NCBI GenBank assembly: GCA_008501635.1
Contig: QQUJ01000016.1
Coordinates: 1 to 64,000, forward strand
Source of the DNA: Pseudomonadota bacterium
GTDB lineage: Bacteria > Pseudomonadota > Gammaproteobacteria > QQUJ01
Reading direction: 5' to 3'
Length of the DNA: 64,000 nt
Part shown: positions 28,429 to 37,065 of the stretch, piece by piece
Layout of the letters: every line of letters starts with the position of its first letter
How positions within the stretch are numbered: the first letter of the stretch is position 1
Notes under the pieces: model-generated
Told to the model about the DNA's origin: nothing
The model's database searches: none
The model's input: the letters and a program-made list of their open reading frames with translations, nothing else
Program-made: the position numbers and the translations under genes

Positions 28429-29505
28429 CTAGTAGGGGAACGGCCACAATCTCAGTTTCTCTTTTCCGATCTGCCACAATCTGGCCAGGCCGTGTGGCTC
28501 GACAATCAGGAAGAAAATTATCAGCACGCCCATCAAGGTGATCTGCACATGTTCCGCAAAACCTGTACCAAATCCTAGCCCGTCGACAAACAAATTCTTC
28601 AGAAAGATGGGCAGCAGCATCATAAAGGCGGCGCCCAAAAATGATCCCATGATGCTGCCCAGTCCACCGATAATGATCATGAACAACACCAGAAACGATT
28701 TGTCGATGCCGAACGCCTCCGTCACCTCCGCCGACCCCAGCCAGATGGCGAACAGCAGCGCCCCTGCTATCCCAATGTAAAATGACGAAATCGCGAACGC
28801 TGTCAGCTTGGTCATCAAGGGACGGATACCGATGATTTCGGCGGCAATATCCATATCCCGTATCGCCATCCAGCTGCGCCCCGCCCGGCTTCGCACCAGA
28901 TTCTTGGCAGTCAACGCGAAGACAGTCACCACGCTCAGTGTAAACAGATAAGTTATCGCGGGATTCGCCTCCGCTCCGGTGATTTGAATGCCAAACATCT
29001 CGCTGGGCGGCGCGGTAATCTGACCCGATGCATTGTAGTTGAAAAACCACGGCACTTTGTTGAACAACCAGATAATAAAGAACTGGGCAGCCAGTGTTGC
29101 CACGGCAAGATAGAAGCCCTTGATGCGCAACGACGGTATACCAAACAAAACACCAACAGCCGCGGTAATCCCACCGGACAAAACCATTACCACAATCAGA
29201 TTGAGTTCTGGAAATGCCGTCATCAATTTATAGGTTGCGTAGGCGCCCACCGCCATGAAACCGCCAGTACCCAATGACAACTGCCCGCAATACCCCGTCA
29301 GGATATTGAGCCCGATCGCCGCCATGGCGTAGATCAGGAAGGGGGTCAACAACGCGTTGAACCAGTAATCGTTGCCGATGAAGGGCACTACAATGAACGC
29401 CACCAACAACAACCCCACTACGAACCAACGATCCTGGACTATCGGCAACAAACCCTGATCGGCCGCGTAGGAGGTCTTGAACTGTCCAGCCTCTCTGTAA
29501 AACAT
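28429..29505 (-). CDS. livM: Branched-chain-type ABC transporter permease (LivM type)
   Basis: The 358-residue inner-membrane permease has about ten hydrophobic segments and the LivM core ALGLNILTGYCGQLSLGTGG (here beginning AAIGLNILTGYCGQ) near residue 82, plus the cytoplasmic loop GRSWMAIRDMDIAAEIIGI near 213. It lies 14 bases downstream of livH. Confidence 0.9.
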   Translation of the reverse strand: MFYREAGQFKTSYAADQGLLPIVQDRWFVVGLLLVAFIVVPFIGNDYWFNALLTPFLIYAMAAIGLNILTGYCGQLSLGTGGFMAVGAYATYKLMTAFPELNLIVVMVLSGGITAAVGVLFGIPSLRIKGFYLAVATLAAQFFIIWLFNKVPWFFNYNASGQITAPPSEMFGIQITGAEANPAITYLFTLSVVTVFALTAKNLVRSRAGRSWMAIRDMDIAAEIIGIRPLMTKLTAFAISSFYIGIAGALLFAIWLGSAEVTEAFGIDKSFLVLFMIIIGGLGSIMGSFLGAAFMMLLPIFLKNLFVDGLGFGTGFAEHVQITLMGVLIIFFLIVEPHGLARLWQIGKEKLRLWPFPY

Positions 29506-29519
29506 TTCCGCCCTCTCCC

Positions 29520-30416
29520 CTAAACGCGTTCGATGATCTTTTCGCCAAACAGTCCCTGCGGTCTAAATAGCAGGAACAGCAGCGCCAGCATGTAGGCGAA
29601 CCAGTTCTCGATCGCTCCACCCACCATGGGACCAATATAGATCTCAGCCCACTTTTCGCCTACGCCGATTATCAGTCCGCCAATAATCGCTCCCGGAATC
29701 GAAGTGAATCCACCCAACATAAGCACCGGCAGTGCTTTCAATGCAATAAGCGATAGAGAGAACTGTATGCCCGATTTGGTGCCCCACATGATCCCGGCGA
29801 CCAGCGCAACGACGCCGGCAACCGACCAGACGATCACCCATATGGTGTGTAAATTAATCCCCACGGAAAGTGCCGCTTGATGATCATCGGCAACCGCGCG
29901 CAGCGCCCGTCCAATGCGCGTCTTTTGAAAGAAAATCGCCAGAATCACTACCAGAACACCACCGGTGACTGCAGCAACGACCTCCAACTTCTCCACATAG
30001 AGCCCATAGCCGTCCAAGAGCCAATCGCTGGCGCCCTGCGGCAATCCTATGTCCAACAATTTGACATCGGAGCCCCACAAAATGTCGCCCATGCCCTCCA
30101 AGACATAGGTAAGCCCCAGGGTTGCCATGAACAGAATGATGTGCTCCTGATTGACCAGTTTACGCAGCACCAACCGTTCAATCAGCCACGCCAACCCGAT
30201 CATCACGCCAACGGTACTGATCAGCGCCAGCCAGACCGGCATACCAAACTCATCCATGAACCCGACCAGCGTCAGGCCGGCAAAGAGCGCCATGACACCC
30301 TGAGCGAAGTTAAACACACCGGAAGCTTTAAAGATGAGCACGAACCCCAGCGCCACGAGGGCGTACATAACCCCGGCTGTCAGCCCGCTTATGGTTGCTT
30401 CGAGAAAGAAGAGCAT
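29520..30416 (-). CDS. livH: Branched-chain-type ABC transporter permease (LivH type)
   Basis: The 298-residue permease has about eight hydrophobic segments. The family stretch GVMYALVALGFVLIFKASGV lies at residues 15-34 and the ATPase-docking loop TRIGRALRAVADDHQAALSV near 165. Length and order (livG, livH, livM) are standard. Confidence 0.9.
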   Translation of the reverse strand: MLFFLEATISGLTAGVMYALVALGFVLIFKASGVFNFAQGVMALFAGLTLVGFMDEFGMPVWLALISTVGVMIGLAWLIERLVLRKLVNQEHIILFMATLGLTYVLEGMGDILWGSDVKLLDIGLPQGASDWLLDGYGLYVEKLEVVAAVTGGVLVVILAIFFQKTRIGRALRAVADDHQAALSVGINLHTIWVIVWSVAGVVALVAGIMWGTKSGIQFSLSLIALKALPVLMLGGFTSIPGAIIGGLIIGVGEKWAEIYIGPMVGGAIENWFAYMLALLFLLFRPQGLFGEKIIERV

Positions 30417-30443
30417 ACGCCTCGCCTCAGTTCACTAAACAGG

Positions 30444-31235
30444 TCAATCGTGCGGAACACCAAGATAGGCATCGATCACAGCCTGGGTCTTCTGCACCTC
30501 GTCGGGAGTACCATCGGCAATTTTGCCGCCATAATCGAGCACCACCACCTGATCGCACACATCCATGACCACGCCCATATCGTGTTCGATGAGGATGATC
30601 GTAGTACCAAACTCCTCGTTGACATCGAGGATATAGCGCACCATGTCCTCTTTTTCTTCGGTGTTCATGCCAGCCATAGGCTCATCGAGCAACAGCAACT
30701 CCGGCTCGGCCGCCAAGGCTCGCGCTAATTCGACACGCTTCTGCATCCCATAGGGTAGACGGCCGACCGGGGTCTTGCGCACGTGCTGGATGCGCATAAA
30801 ATCGATCACCTCTTCGACGACCCGACGATGCTCGATCTCTTCGCGTTTCGCCGGACCCAGGTAGAATGCCTGCGCCAACAGGTTGGAGCGCATCTTGAGG
30901 GTGCGTCCGGTCATGATGTTGTCGAGCACGCTCATGCCCTTGAACAGCGCAATATTCTGAAACGTGCGCGCCACGCCGTTCCGGGCCGCCTCGTGTGGGT
31001 GCATGTACCGGCGTTTTTTGCCTTTGAATGTGATGTGACCTCCCTGGGCCTTGTAGAATCCATTGATCACGTTGAGCATCGAACTTTTACCGGCACCGTT
31101 GGGACCGATGATGCCGACGATAGAATGTTTGGGAACATCAAAGCTCACATTGGCAAGCGCCCGCACGCCGCCGAAGGAGAGTGAAATATCCTCTACCGCC
31201 AGCATGGTATCGCCGATGGGAAATGCCCTGTTCAT
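30444..31235 (-). CDS. livG: Branched-chain-type ABC transporter ATP-binding protein (LivG type)
   Basis: The 263-residue ATPase has Walker A GPNGAGKSS near residue 45, the LivG-type GVARTFQNIALF near 90, a signature region LPYGMQKRVELARALA near 160, and Walker B LLLLDEPMAGMN. The usual LSGG is replaced by LPYG, as in many LivG proteins. It lies 12 bases after the acyl-CoA ligase gene and 27 before livH. Confidence 0.9.
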   Translation of the reverse strand: MNRAFPIGDTMLAVEDISLSFGGVRALANVSFDVPKHSIVGIIGPNGAGKSSMLNVINGFYKAQGGHITFKGKKRRYMHPHEAARNGVARTFQNIALFKGMSVLDNIMTGRTLKMRSNLLAQAFYLGPAKREEIEHRRVVEEVIDFMRIQHVRKTPVGRLPYGMQKRVELARALAAEPELLLLDEPMAGMNTEEKEDMVRYILDVNEEFGTTIILIEHDMGVVMDVCDQVVVLDYGGKIADGTPDEVQKTQAVIDAYLGVPHD

Positions 31236-31247
31236 TCGCTTTCCCCC

Positions 31248-33248
31248 CTAGCTCGCCTTGCGTAGCTCGGGTTTTGCCGGAGCAACGCGGGCATCCCGAA
31301 TTTGTAAATTGGCTTCGATCGTGCCGCGACGCCCGTCTTCGAATTTCACTTCGGTGACTATATGACATTCATTACGAGCGCTATAAAGCGCGTCGACCAG
31401 AACGGCGTACTTCTCGGCGACAAACCCGCGCCGCACTTTACGCGTCCTTGTCAGTTCGTCATCATCCGGATCCAGTTCTTTGTGCAGGATGAGAAACCTG
31501 TGAACCTGTGATTCGCTCAGCAAGGGGTCCTCTACCAGCTGTTCGTTCACCTCATCGATACACTGCCCGATGATGTCGTAGACCTCTTTCTTGCCCGCCA
31601 GATCGGTATAGCCGGAATAGGCCAAACCACGCTTTTCAGCCCAGTTGCCCACCGATTCGAGATCTATGTTGATGAATACGCATACCTTGTCCCGATCATG
31701 ACCGAACGCAACCGCCTCCTTGATGTGTGGAAAGAACTTGAGCTTGTTCTCGATATAGTTGGGAGCGAACACCGCACCGCTGGCCAACTTGCCGACATCC
31801 TTTGCGCGGTCGATGATCTTCAAGTGGCCGTCTTCGTCCAGTAATCCTGCATCCCCGGTCTTGAAGAAACCCCGTGCGTCCATCGTCTCCGTTGTCGCAT
31901 CCTTGCGCTTGTAGTACCCGGCAAACAGCATGGGCCCGTTGACCAGCACCTCACCGTTGCCGGATATCTCAACCTCAACGCCCGGCGCCGGTACGCCCAC
32001 GGTATCCAGTTTCACCTCACCATCTGGCTGCAGACAAACATACGCACACGTTTCGGTAGACCCGTACAGCTGTTTCAGATTGACTCCTAACGAGCGATAG
32101 AAACGAAACAGATCCGGACCGATAGCCGCTCCCGCGGTGTAGGCAACTCGAATCCTGCTCATGCCCAGGACATTGCGCAGCGGCGCATAAACCAGCAGAT
32201 CACCAATGGCATATAACAGGCGATCTTTTGTTGAAACCTCTTTGGACCCTGCCAATAATTCGGCGCCGCAGCGACGAGCCACACCGAGGAAATAGTTGAA
32301 CAGGCTGCGTTTGATCGCGCTGGCGTCCTCCATGCGAATCATCACCTGCGTTAACAGGTTCTCGTAGATACTCGGCGGGGCGAAATAGTAGCTGGGGCCA
32401 ATTTCACGCAGATCCGTCATCACCGTATTGCTCGATTCAGGGCAGTTGATGCTGAACCCGGCCAGCAGTGCCTGGGCGTTGGAGAAAAGATAATCGCCCA
32501 CCCAAGCCATAGGCAGATAGGAGAGTATGGTGTCGTTCGGACCTAAACGATCGAATTCGCAACCGCCGCGCGCCGATTGAATAAAGGCGTAGTGGGTCTG
32601 GCACACGCCTTTTGGTTTGCCGGTAGTACCCGAGGTGTAGAGAATAACGGCAATATCGCTGCTCTCGCCTTTTGCGACTTCCGCCTGGGTGTATCCAGGA
32701 TTTTTCTCCAGAAATTCTCTGCCCCGCTTCTGGACATCATCGATGCTCTTTACATACGGTTGCTTGTAATCACGCAAACCGCGAGGATCGGCGTAAATGA
32801 TCGTTTCGATCTTGGGGCAAACCTCCTTCATCTCCAGCAGCTTGTCAGTCTGCTCCTGGTCCTCCACCAGGGCGAAACGCACGTCCGCGTCATCCAGTAC
32901 GTAGGCCATCTCCTCGGCCACGGCATCCTGATAAAGAGGCACCGGCACACCGCCGAGACTCTGGGCCGCGGTAAACCCCCAATAGAGCCGCGGACGGTTA
33001 TCCCCGATGATGGCGAGCTTGTCGCCCCGCTTAAAACCCATGGCGGCCAGACCGCCCGCCAGGGCCGCCACCTCGTCCGCAACCTCCTTCCAGGTCCACG
33101 ACTGCCAGATGCCGAGATTCTTCTCGCGCATGGCCGGGCGGTTGCCTCGCACCTGTGCATGGTGCGCAAGAAGTTTGGGAAACGTATCCATAGATTCGGG
33201 CGCAAGCACCACCTGTTCAGTCCCTCGCCGTTGCGTATCGGCAGTCAT
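31248..33248 (-). CDS. Long-chain acyl-CoA synthetase (AMP-forming, FadD15-like)
   Basis: The 666-residue enzyme adenylates a carboxylic acid and transfers it to CoA. Motifs are the P-loop YTSGTTGKPKG near residue 205, YGSTETCAYV near 405, and FFKTGDAGLLDEDGHLKIIDR near 475. Length fits the large eukaryote-like FACL/FadD15 group. It opens the Liv-transporter cluster, 12 bases before livG. The context suggests that it activates the imported acid. Confidence 0.88.
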   Translation of the reverse strand: MTADTQRRGTEQVVLAPESMDTFPKLLAHHAQVRGNRPAMREKNLGIWQSWTWKEVADEVAALAGGLAAMGFKRGDKLAIIGDNRPRLYWGFTAAQSLGGVPVPLYQDAVAEEMAYVLDDADVRFALVEDQEQTDKLLEMKEVCPKIETIIYADPRGLRDYKQPYVKSIDDVQKRGREFLEKNPGYTQAEVAKGESSDIAVILYTSGTTGKPKGVCQTHYAFIQSARGGCEFDRLGPNDTILSYLPMAWVGDYLFSNAQALLAGFSINCPESSNTVMTDLREIGPSYYFAPPSIYENLLTQVMIRMEDASAIKRSLFNYFLGVARRCGAELLAGSKEVSTKDRLLYAIGDLLVYAPLRNVLGMSRIRVAYTAGAAIGPDLFRFYRSLGVNLKQLYGSTETCAYVCLQPDGEVKLDTVGVPAPGVEVEISGNGEVLVNGPMLFAGYYKRKDATTETMDARGFFKTGDAGLLDEDGHLKIIDRAKDVGKLASGAVFAPNYIENKLKFFPHIKEAVAFGHDRDKVCVFINIDLESVGNWAEKRGLAYSGYTDLAGKKEVYDIIGQCIDEVNEQLVEDPLLSESQVHRFLILHKELDPDDDELTRTRKVRRGFVAEKYAVLVDALYSARNECHIVTEVKFEDGRRGTIEANLQIRDARVAPAKPELRKAS

Positions 33249-33464
33249 TTTACCTCCACGTCTTCGGCGCCTTGCCGCACAATCGCGCGGCGCGCCTCAG
33301 AGCCTCCTCAAAAGTCGATCACGATTCTGCTGGGCTGCTACGCCGTCAGACTCGAACCATTCTGCTCTTCTCATTCTGCTTCCTGGTCGCCATTGGCGTC
33401 GCGGAAGTCTAAATTCTCTAGTGTGCGGCGGGCACCCGGCCTCCACCGGCAAGCCTGTTTCTCC

Positions 33465-34304
33465 TTAGCGCGACATCAATACGGGAACGGTCATCTGCTC
33501 CAAAAGGTGACGGGTCACCCCGCCCAGCATCATCTCGCGCATGCGCGATTTCTGGTAGGCGCCGGAAACCAGCAGGTTAACCCCCTCGTCCGCCGCGCGT
33601 GACAACAGCACATCCCCCACGCGCACATCCGGCGCGTTGACATGTTGCGCTTCAGCTTTTACCCCATGGCGCGCCAGATGCGTACAGATATCGGCGCACG
33701 GGATATCGCCGTGGCCAGTGCCAGCCTCAGGATTGACCGCCATCACCAACACCTTTGTCGCGCGCTCCAGAAACGGCAGCGCATCGTTGACTCCACGCAC
33801 GGCTTCGCGCCCCCCGTTCCAGGCCACCATGGCACGCACGGTGGTGAGATCGAAGTCGCCACTGTACGGCACCACCAGCACCGGGCGTCCCACGCCGATA
33901 ACCACTCGATCGGGGAGATCACCCGGCACGCTGCCGGTGTTATGATCCGGATCGTTCTGTCCGACGATCACCAGATCAGTGTAGCGGCCATGGAGAATCA
34001 CCTGCTCGATCAGGTCGTTGGCACTCAACGAGTTTTGGTTAATCTGGCGCCACTCGGCACTGACTTCCATTTTTCGAGCCTGTTCCTGGAATCGCTGGCC
34101 CCACGCCTCGCCCGTCTGCTGCACATCCCCGGTGTCACCCGGCGACAAATGACTGGGTGCGAAATCGGATACCGGCGTGTGCGCTTCCGCGAATAACCCG
34201 GTCAGGTGGGCACCGTGCAGCTGAGCGAGCTGCATCGCGATATCCACTCGGGCACGACTGCGCTCCGATCGATCCACATGAACAAGAATGTCCTTGATAG
34301 TCAT
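33465..34304 (-). CDS. Universal stress protein, tandem UspA domains
   Basis: The 279-residue product has two UspA folds. The first is TIKDILVHVDRSERSRARVD (residues 2-21) to about 145. The second runs to the end, with the GAYQKSRMREMMLGGVTRHL nucleotide-binding pattern near 246. It is probably cytoplasmic and stress-linked. It is flanked by the acyl-CoA ligase and crotonase genes, with 216 and 64 bases between. Confidence 0.92.
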   Translation of the reverse strand: MTIKDILVHVDRSERSRARVDIAMQLAQLHGAHLTGLFAEAHTPVSDFAPSHLSPGDTGDVQQTGEAWGQRFQEQARKMEVSAEWRQINQNSLSANDLIEQVILHGRYTDLVIVGQNDPDHNTGSVPGDLPDRVVIGVGRPVLVVPYSGDFDLTTVRAMVAWNGGREAVRGVNDALPFLERATKVLVMAVNPEAGTGHGDIPCADICTHLARHGVKAEAQHVNAPDVRVGDVLLSRAADEGVNLLVSGAYQKSRMREMMLGGVTRHLLEQMTVPVLMSR

Positions 34305-34368
34305 GAATTCATCCCCCGGGGTAGCTGTTCTCGATGCCGATCCGCTTAACTATAGCGCGCCGCTCCCG

Positions 34369-35154
34369 TCAACGCCCTTTAAACTCAGGGGTGCGTTTCT
34401 CCAGAAACGCGGCCATCCCCTCTTTCTGATCGTCGGTAGCGAAACAGAGGCCGAATGCGTCGCTCTCCAGCACCAATGCCGCATCCAGCTCCAGATCCTG
34501 TCCACGCTGAATCGCCTCTTTGGCGAGTCGTACGGCCACCGGCCCGCGACTTGCCACCAGCCGCGCACTCTCCAGCGCCGCCTCCATGAGCTGATCGGGG
34601 GCCACCACCCGATTGACCAGTCCGATACTCTTCGCCTCGTCCGCCGTGACCTGGCGTCCGGTCGTGACCATCTCCATGGCCACTGCACGGCCGACCAGCC
34701 GGGTGAGGCGCTGCGTGCCACCAAAACCGGGTGTCACCCCCAAATTGACTTCGGGCTGGCCGAAAACCGCACGTGTGCTGGCATAGATCCAATCACAGCT
34801 CATTGCCAGTTCTGTGCCGCCCCCGAGGGCATAGCCGTTGACCACAGCGATCGTCGGCAGGGGGAGAAGTTCCAGACTGCGGCAGGTGCGCAACCCGAGT
34901 TCGGAAAAGGCCTTGCCCTGCAAGGCGCTCATCGCCTGCATACGCGAGATATCCGCACCCGCAACGAACGCCTTGTCGCCCGCGCCCGTAACCAGCAGAA
35001 CCCGCGCATCCGCCTTGTCACCCACGGCGGCGACTGCGGCGCCGATTTCTTCAAGCGTCTCCTGATTCAACGCGTTCAATGCCTTGGGGCGATTGACCGT
35101 CAGCCGGTAAATACCGGCTTCGATCGCTTCGAGAAGAATGTTCTGATACGCCAT
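34369..35154 (-). CDS. Enoyl-CoA hydratase/isomerase family protein (crotonase)
   Basis: Crotonases hydrate trans-2-enoyl-CoA to (S)-3-hydroxyacyl-CoA. The 261-residue product has the oxyanion-hole segments AGADISRM near residue 65 and GYALGGGTELAMSCD near 103. Both catalytic glutamates are present: QPEVNLG near 131 and AMEMV near 155. Length is standard. It lies 34 bases downstream of the hydroxyacyl-CoA dehydrogenase gene, with which it would catalyse successive steps. Confidence 0.93.
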   Translation of the reverse strand: MAYQNILLEAIEAGIYRLTVNRPKALNALNQETLEEIGAAVAAVGDKADARVLLVTGAGDKAFVAGADISRMQAMSALQGKAFSELGLRTCRSLELLPLPTIAVVNGYALGGGTELAMSCDWIYASTRAVFGQPEVNLGVTPGFGGTQRLTRLVGRAVAMEMVTTGRQVTADEAKSIGLVNRVVAPDQLMEAALESARLVASRGPVAVRLAKEAIQRGQDLELDAALVLESDAFGLCFATDDQKEGMAAFLEKRTPEFKGR

Positions 35155-35188
35155 AGTCTGTTATCTGGCCCAATCGGGCATCGGTCGG

Positions 35189-36043
35189 TCAGGTTTTGTA
35201 AGTGTAGAACCCACGGCCTGATTTTCTCCCCAGCAGGCCGGCATCCACCATCTTGCGCAGCAGCGGGCAGGGGCGGTACTTGGGATCGCCCAACTCTTCG
35301 TGCAGCACCTCAAGAATCGCCAAACAGGTATCCAGGCCAATAAGATCCGCCAGAGCCAGCGGCCCCATGGGGTGATTCATCCCCAGCATCATCACCGCAT
35401 CGATTCCCTCCGCAGTCGCGATGTTTTCGGAAAGCGTGAAAATCGCTTCGTTGATCATTGGCATCAGGATGCGATTGGCTACGAACCCGGGACTGTCGTT
35501 CACCGCGACCGGCACCTTGCCAAGCTTCTCCGTAAGCCCGTGAACCAGGCGATACACCTCATCGCCGGTACGCATGCCACGGATAATCTCCACCAGCTTC
35601 ATCACCGGTACCGGGTTCATGAAGTGCATGCCAATCACGCGCTCGGCGCGCTGCGTGGCAGCGGCAATTTTGGTAATCGAAATTGAGGAAGTATTGGTGG
35701 CCAGTACGGCATGCGCCGGACATATTCCATCGAGCGCCCGGAAGAGTTCGAGTTTGATCGCCTGGTTCTCGGAAGCAGCCTCAATGACGAGGTCTACAGA
35801 TTCCATCTGCTGCAAATCATGCGTCGCCGATAACCGCGTCAGAATCACGGCCTTCTCGGAGGCGACCATCTTCTCTTTTTCGATCAGGCGATCGAGATTT
35901 TTGCTGATACGAGCGATGCCTGCTGCCGCACGCTCCGCAGTCGTATCCTGCAGGACTACCGGAATACCCGCAGCGGCGAATACCTGAGCGATACCATGGC
36001 CCATCGTTCCAGCCCCGACCACGCCGACCCGTTGAACGCTCAT
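35189..36043 (-). CDS. hbd: 3-hydroxybutyryl-CoA dehydrogenase (NAD-dependent)
   Basis: The 284-residue enzyme oxidises (S)-3-hydroxyacyl-CoA to the 3-keto form, or reduces it back. It has the Rossmann motif GVVGAGTMGHGIAQVFAAAG at residues 7-26, the His-containing catalytic region MHFMNPVPVMKLVEIIRG near 138, and the C-terminal dimer domain. Length matches Hbd/PaaH. It leads the small operon with the crotonase. Confidence 0.94.
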   Translation of the reverse strand: MSVQRVGVVGAGTMGHGIAQVFAAAGIPVVLQDTTAERAAAGIARISKNLDRLIEKEKMVASEKAVILTRLSATHDLQQMESVDLVIEAASENQAIKLELFRALDGICPAHAVLATNTSSISITKIAAATQRAERVIGMHFMNPVPVMKLVEIIRGMRTGDEVYRLVHGLTEKLGKVPVAVNDSPGFVANRILMPMINEAIFTLSENIATAEGIDAVMMLGMNHPMGPLALADLIGLDTCLAILEVLHEELGDPKYRPCPLLRKMVDAGLLGRKSGRGFYTYKT

Positions 36044-36345
36044 TGCCTGCCCATCCGGCTATGCTGCAATGCAGTAAAGGTTGCCGGAAGCGCAAACTCG
36101 GCACGGGTGCGATTCAAGAGCACGGCAATCTGCTGACAGGCAGGTGCGGAACTGCACACAATGAAGCTCCTCCTAAAGACTGCTGCTTGGGCATCGGCCC
36201 CGTTGGGTCATTCCCAACCGTTATTCTCGTAGTGCGGTTTTTGCGCTCCGTCCACAGGCAAAAGCCGCCAGATTGTTTATATCGGCCGATCATACGGGGT
36301 ATATTTCTCCCTCCTCTGTCATTTGGCTGACAATCCCCGACAATC
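36044..36345. other. Divergent intergenic region hbd / Crp-type gene
   Basis: These 302 bases must hold both promoters. The only structure noticed is the 17-base palindrome GTTGGGTCATTCCCAAC near 36202, whose core of 16 bases also occurs inside the multi-hairpin repeats at 14866 and 48338. The sequence around it does not match the repeat. Confidence 0.4.
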
Positions 36346-37050
36346 ATGCGATCCCTAGAAGAGTTGCTCGCAATCAGCCCCTGGACGGCCGATCTGACAG
36401 GCGATCAAAGACGGCGTGTGGAATCGGACCTGATCGAGCGTGCCTATCCGGCGGGCGCCTCCATCTGCCATAAAGGAAAACCCTCGGATTCGTGGATCGG
36501 CGTTCTGGACGGCCTGGTCAAACTCAACTGCTTCTCACATGTCGGCAAGGCCGTCACTTTCGCAGGCATCCCCGCTGGGAGCTGGTTTGGCGAAGGATCG
36601 GTCCTGAAGGGTGAACCTCGCAAATACGACGTCATCGCGCTGCGTGATTCGCGTATCGTCTTTATGCCGGAAAAGACGTTCAACTGGTTGCTCGACAACA
36701 GTTTCCCATTCAATCGCTTTCTGCTGTTGCAGATCAACGAGCGCCTCGGCCAGTTCATCGGCATGGTCGAACATGATCGTTTGCTGGATCCCGATGCCCG
36801 AGTGGCCCGGGCACTGGCCTCGCTCTTCAACACCTACCTCTATCCCGGCGCCGAGACGCGCGTACAGATCTCGCAAGAGGAGTTGGGTTATATCGCCGGC
36901 GCTTCACGCCAGCGAGTCAACCAGGCATTACGTGTCCTCGAAGCGGCCGGGTTGGTCAAAGTGGACTATGGCATGATCACCGTGCTCAACGTCGAGGGTC
37001 TGCGGCACTTTGAAAGCGATGAACAACGTCCCGCACCGCCGGCCGGCTGA
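36346..37050 (+). CDS. Crp/Fnr-family transcriptional regulator
   Basis: The 234-residue product has a cyclic-nucleotide-binding-type beta-roll (residues about 18-120; GSWFGEGSVLKGEPRKYDVI near 84) and a Crp-type winged helix with ISQEELGYIAGASRQRVNQA near 173-192. No N-terminal cysteine cluster is present, so it is not an oxygen-sensing FNR. The effector is unknown. It is transcribed divergently from hbd and faces the end of icmF. Confidence 0.88.
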   Translation: MRSLEELLAISPWTADLTGDQRRRVESDLIERAYPAGASICHKGKPSDSWIGVLDGLVKLNCFSHVGKAVTFAGIPAGSWFGEGSVLKGEPRKYDVIALRDSRIVFMPEKTFNWLLDNSFPFNRFLLLQINERLGQFIGMVEHDRLLDPDARVARALASLFNTYLYPGAETRVQISQEELGYIAGASRQRVNQALRVLEAAGLVKVDYGMITVLNVEGLRHFESDEQRPAPPAG

Positions 37051-37065
37051 GCTTCGGTCCCGCCA

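Noticed and set aside
36346-37050. FNR identity for the Crp-type regulator, which would pair with the clpX FNR box
   Set aside because: The N-terminal cysteine cluster needed for the iron-sulfur sensor is absent, so it is only called Crp/Fnr-family.
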